Assembly (NCBI GenBank): GCA_023634235.1
Contig: JAMKCF010000001.1
Location: 13,836,258-13,900,257 of the forward strand
Length of the DNA: 64,000 nucleotides
Reading direction: 5' to 3'
From: Pisaster brevispinus
Lineage: Eukaryota; Echinodermata; Asteroidea; Forcipulatida; Asteriidae
The notes under the pieces are model-generated. The model ran no database searches. It saw only the letters and a list, made by a program, of their open reading frames with translations, and was not told the origin of the DNA. How positions within the stretch are numbered: position 1 is the stretch's first letter; each line of letters opens with the position of its first letter. This document shows positions 59,936-64,000 of the stretch, piece after piece. A program made the translations under genes and the position numbers.

Positions 59936-60156
59936 CCATTTCCTGCATACACTATTTCCTGCCCGCTGGATTACTTTTAGCAAATCACTCAAAACAGACA
60001 CACCTGTACTCATCAGCTTTTTTCTGTATGAAGACTATTTTATTGCAAAATAAGATAAATGTTGAGTACAACATTTGCATCCAGGTAGTACAAACAGAAC
60101 TGATTTTGGATGTATAATTTAGAAAATACAAGTTTTCAAAGTTCATAATTTGTTGT
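59936..60156. other. unassigned gap between LINE-D and Penelope relics
   Basis: No domain seen in this ~220-bp stretch. Confidence 0.35.
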
Positions 60157-60693
60157 TAAGTGTTGCGTGTCAAGGTTCTAAAGACGGATGATGGTTTGAT
60201 CACAGATCTCTTTGTTAAACCCACAGATAAACACCAATATTTCCACTCAACCAGCTGTCATCCCCAACACTGCAAAACCAGCATAGCCTACAGTCATGCC
60301 CTGAGACTCCATCGAATCTGTTCTAATGATTCCGATTTTATCCACCACTCACAGGAACTTACGAAACATCTTGTCTCCCGGGGTCATAGCTCCCTGGCAG
60401 TCCATCGAGCAATCCAGAAAGTCAAGACTCGTTCCGGGGAGTCGGTACTTTCCAAAAGACCCGTGCAACAACAGAGTTCCAAGGAGAAAGTTCCCTTTGT
60501 TGTAAATTTCCACCCCTCACTTCCTCCCATTTGTACAATTACCAGTTATAACCATCATATTCTTCACACATCAGATCGACTTCAACGTGCTGTACAAGAA
60601 CCCATAGTTGCCTACAGACGGCCTACAGTCTCAGGGATCTTCATGGCTCATTCTCCGCTAAAGTGTTCCAAAATGTCTTTTTCGTGTCACTAG
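60157..60693 (+). pseudogene. Penelope-like element fragment, C-terminal RT/linker region
   Basis: A 177-codon open frame. It carries LITDLFVKPTDKHQYFHSTS, then CHPQHCK, SIAYSHALRLHRICSND, LVSRGHSSLAVHRAI, VPFVVNFHPSLPPI and AYRRPTVSGIFMAHSPL. This order (KPTDxHQYL, SCHPxHCK, YSxALRxxRICS, RGY) is characteristic of the region between RT and the GIY-YIG nuclease of Penelope-like elements, which replicate through RNA. The RT core upstream and the GIY-YIG domain downstream are both absent. The frame opens at a non-ATG codon, so it is a relic despite having no stops. Confidence 0.75.
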
Positions 60694-61464
60694 TAGTTTT
60701 TCAAGGTCTGCAAGTTCGTTTTTTATTTTAAAAAATGGTTTTATGTATATAACGTATAATTAAGTCTTGTGAGTCAGAGGCAATAACGCAAGTGAAGCTT
60801 TTCTCCCTACTTTTTCCATGTCGCCAGCTTTGGTGCAAACATACAAAATTACAAAATCCAGTTGAATTTTTTCCCCTGGACCTCTTTAAAAGCATGTCGC
60901 CAATAATGTAACCAGATACGTTACCAACTTTCTGATCCTTACAAATCTGTTAAAATAATGAAGTAGATGAATATTCCCAAACATGATACAACTAGTAGAC
61001 TTGAGGGCTTTATAATGTAAGTGGTAAAGAAAAAAATAGTTTTATTCTTTTTATATCAAGACAAATTAAAGAAAAAAGTGAACACGTTACGTTTGTGCAA
61101 CACCACATACGTTACCTAAATGTGTCTTCCCTATGAAGTCAACTACCATACCATACTACAGTACATTGGGACAGGCTGATAATGCATGGGTATTAAGACG
61201 GTGAGTGTTTTTGTTTTTCAAGTACAGCATGTTTTAAAACAAGGATGATCAGATAGTTACACCAGATACGTTATACCACATACGTTACTAAAAGAGTAAC
61301 GTGTGGAAAAGCAAATACGTCATCACCTCCCGCTAGTTTTAACACGTGACCTTGTGCTTTCGACATGTTTGCAGTGTAATGGCTCGTTTCGGTGGTAAAG
61401 ATTAGTGTATTTTAGGTGATATTTTGGTGAATAAGCTGTGGTGTTCGGTGAGTAATCTTGTAAA
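60694..61464. promoter_or_regulatory. upstream region with repeated ATACGTTAC words
   Basis: ATACGTTA(C) or its complement occurs at about 60,916, 61,107, 61,266, 61,281 and 61,296 (GTAACGTG), and again in intron 1 at 61,624 and 61,646. AACCAGATACGTTA is the longest shared word. The cluster directly precedes and overlaps the start of the transposase-like gene. A regulatory or transposase-binding role is inference only. Confidence 0.4.
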
Positions 61465-64000
61465 ATGGAATTAGGAATACTTGTGGAGCATTTGGCCACA
61501 AATGAAGAGGATGTGGAACTTTATATTGATGTAATTACATGTGGAAACATTATGAAAGGTTTGCATCAAAACATTGTTTAGTAACGAATCGCCATTGTTA
61601 ATTATACCTTTGTAGACAAACTGGTAACGTATCTGATTAGTCTCGGTAACGTATCTGTTAACTTGTATTCTTAAATTAGCAATGCCTGTGTAGTTGGAAC
61701 TTTGGCTTGGTACTTAACTATTTAAATAATCAATTTGCAAAATAGCAGATTGGATTTAAGTTGGGGGTGGTTCTGTGAGAATCAATACTGTTTATTTTCA
61801 TATTACTATCATTGTAAATAATTAATATTTTACTAATTAACATTTCGACTCAATTATTGTGTTTGTTTTATATCTTATTATTAATACAAGTATTATTGTT
61901 AATATATTTATTATTAATTGAAAAAATATATTGTTATTTATTTATTTATTTATTTTATTTTCAGGTACAACATGGGCAAAACACGTTCTGAAATACAAAA
62001 GGCCTGCCTCTAGGGAAAGGAAGAAAAGAAATGACCCTACATTTTTGGAAAAGGAAAGAGACAAGTTGAGTATCGCATTCCTGCTTCTGAACTGAGTGAG
62101 GCAGCATTGAAAAAGAGAAGGAAGAAGAATAAATTCCACTGCAAACGCTACAGGGAAAATAAAATAAATCAACATGAAGCTGATGTTGCAGGAACCAGCT
62201 CTGACATTCAGTCACAGGAAATTTCAAGTTCAAGTGAAGCTCAGACATGGCAAATTACGTTCCTCCACTTCATTGCCGCTGGTGGTAAAATTTGCCTTTC
62301 CTAAAAAAACTAAAACCAATGAGAGACGATCGAAAGCTCTGAGAAATGCCAACAATAAACTAAAAGTATTGACATCTCAGAAAAGTCAATTGCAAAAGCG
62401 TGTGAACAAAATACAGAAACGTTATTAAAGGCTTGCTAAAAAGACAGCAAAAAAAGCCTCACCTTCCGTGTCTACTGCAGAGATAACCCCCAGAAGTAAA
62501 ACAGCCATAAATTAAAGAAGCTGGTTTAGATGAACGTGCCTTGCCGAAACCTCTTCGGAAAAATCTTGAGTTTGCAAACTTAATTTCTCACCAGATTAAA
62601 CAGACACATAAGGAATCCCCAGGTCAAAAGGAGCAAATGAAGTTCATGGTTGGTTGCGCTGGGAAGATTGTGAAGAAGTATAAATGCCTCGGTGAACTCC
62701 ACAAAAATACTGGGCAAAGACGGGGTACTCTGTCCAAAAATTGCGGAAGACGATCGCTTAAAGCAGCAGTTAAAACATTGCTACAAAACAAAGTTGTTTC
62801 ATTCTATGAAAGAGATGATGTCAGTCGCTGTATGCCCGGTAAGCAAGATGCTACGAAGACCAGCCTATGTAAAACTGACATCAGTGCTCTCTAGAAGTAC
62901 ATGCTTATGTACCATCCATCAAAATATGGCATTTAAGCTGAAATGTATGAGTTTATTGGGTGTGGACATTCCCTCAAACCCAGAAACAGCCAGTAAAAAT
63001 GTAACCAGTGATAAAATGACAGAACTGCTTAACGAAAACAAAGTGGAGTATGAGGCCTGGCAAAAGGTGGAAGTCAACGGCATAAAAAAATGCGAATTCA
63101 AAAGATGAAGAGCAGTTGAGCTGAGTTTATTGAAATAATGAAACACAATTATGCATTATTTCTCGCGCATGTAAACAGGGTTCGTCAACAGTACAACGCA
63201 TTGGCCGACTTGAAGAAAAAGCTACCACCAAATGATGGACTTTGCAGAAAATTTCGCCTGTCAGAATGCCGAAGAGATCCAGAGTGCTTACTGGAACAGT
63301 ACCAGTGTAACTTTGCACCCGGTGGTAGTTTACTACAAACGACCAGAAACCGAAGGTCAGCTACAGCACAAGAGCTTTGTATTTGTGTCTGGCGTTGGGG
63401 ATCATAATGCAAAAGCTGTAATGGCAATTCTCAACAAACTAGTTCCTCTCCTCAAGGACCACATTCCCCATTTGGCAACGATTCATTTCTGGACCGACAG
63501 TCCATCTTCCCAATATCGCAATCGTTTCATATTTAGCATTCTCTGTCATCACAGTGACCTCTTTGTAGTAAGTGCCCGCTGGAACTATTTTGAATGTGGT
63601 CACGGTAAAAGTGTTTGTGATGGAATCGGTGGTACCGTGAAGCGCCAAGCAGCGGATGCAGTGAAGCAGGGAAAGACAGTAACTCAAGATGCTACTGATT
63701 TCTTCTCATGGGCATCATCAAACGAGGAGATTACTTATGCAATGTACTCTCAGCAAGACATTGATGAAGCTTCCGAGTTCCTGACTACAGTGGACCGTCA
63801 ACCGATTCCAGGAACAATGAAAATGCACGCAGTAGTTCCAGTTCCCAAAATGCAACTACTTGTAAGACCAGTATCATGTTACCGTGACAACTGTTTGAAA
63901 GGTACGGATATGTGTGACGGATGGGTGGAGCGAACTGTAAAGCTTAAAATACCGAAATCCACCGAAGTTGTTGCACAGGACCATGTGGTCAAAGCTCTGG
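61465..64000 (+). pseudogene. transposase-like (RNase H-like?) multi-exon gene of a mobile-element family, 5' part decayed, runs off the window
   Basis: Exon 1 61,465-61,558 (ATG, MELGILVEHLATNEEDVEL..) ends at GT and joins in frame to 61,965 after TTTTCAG (GTTWAKHVLKYKRPASRERKK). Basic and coiled-coil segments follow in shifting frames (ELSEAALKKRRKKNKFHCKR, KLKVLTSQKSQLQKRVNKI, EFANLISHQIKQTHKESPGQ, FYERDDVSRCMPGKQDATKT), then SRSTCLCTIHQNMAFKLKCM. From 63,232 to 64,000 a frame of 256 codons is open to the edge: MMDFAENFACQNAEEIQSAY, HFWTDSPSSQYRNRF, GHGKSVCDGIGGTVKRQA. The DFAEN, WTDSxxxQY and HGKxxxDGxGGxxK motifs recur in a family spread in marine animal genomes. A DDE/RNase H-like fold is suspected but not shown. 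At least four frameshifts upstream; an internal segment after MPGKQDATK seems deleted. Confidence 0.6.

Overview
This window looks like a transposon-rich, AT-rich stretch of an invertebrate animal genome. GT-AG introns, jockey/CR1/L2- and L1/Tx1-type LINEs, a Harbinger transposon, a Helentron-type Helitron, a Penelope-like fragment and many microsatellites all point to a metazoan. A 2A-like LINE and this mix of repeats would suit a marine deuterostome or lophotrochozoan, but the species cannot be decided from sequence alone. Almost every recognisable protein is a decayed mobile-element protein. The best host-like gene is a small three-exon OB-fold gene at 28.7-30.8 kb.

Layout: 0.39 kb, a 39-bp perfect hairpin with an 8-bp target duplication. 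1.02-6.58 kb, a PIF/Harbinger transposon with inverted ends, a Myb/SANT-like gene on + and a three-exon DDE transposase on -. 8.6-11.0, 13.2-13.65 (reverse orientation) and 34.5-39.07 kb, an unusual non-coding repeat family built from CRE-like (TGACGTCA) and ETS-like (CTTCCGG..CCGGAAG) palindromes with AGGTGTTCG/CGAACACCT ends. 12.6-12.9 kb, a tRNA-derived SINE candidate. 16.5-23.1 kb (- strand), a degenerate Helentron: 18-residue repeats, a PHD finger, a tegument-like deubiquitinase (C76-like) joined to an OTU protease, a Helitron N-terminal/Rep region, a large internal deletion, a helicase tail and an APE endonuclease. 23.2-24.0 kb, a 41-bp minisatellite. 25.7-26.3 kb, an inverted-repeat pair. 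27.2-27.6 kb, a LINE C-terminal relic. 28.7-30.8 kb, the OB-fold gene, whose last exon runs into a ~290-bp tandem repeat. 39.57-39.87 kb, a 292-bp palindromic MITE with 21-bp internal repeats.

43.4-60.7 kb is a nested retroelement cluster. LINE-A (2A-like motif, (TGAAA)n tail) sits inside the endonuclease of LINE-B with an AACTT target duplication. A 3.16-kb block holding the LINE-A 3' end, LINE-B remnants and the start of a LINE-C fragment is tandemly duplicated. LINE-C occurs twice in head-to-head/tail-to-tail arrangement, flanking a LINE-D (L1/Tx1-like) ORF1; LINE-D endonuclease and a Penelope-like fragment follow. From 61.46 kb to the window end lies a decayed two-or-more-exon gene of a transposase-like family whose last ~256 codons are open and run off the edge.

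The parts do not form one pathway. They record successive insertions, deletions and duplications. The non-coding stretches between them hold no gene that could be supported.
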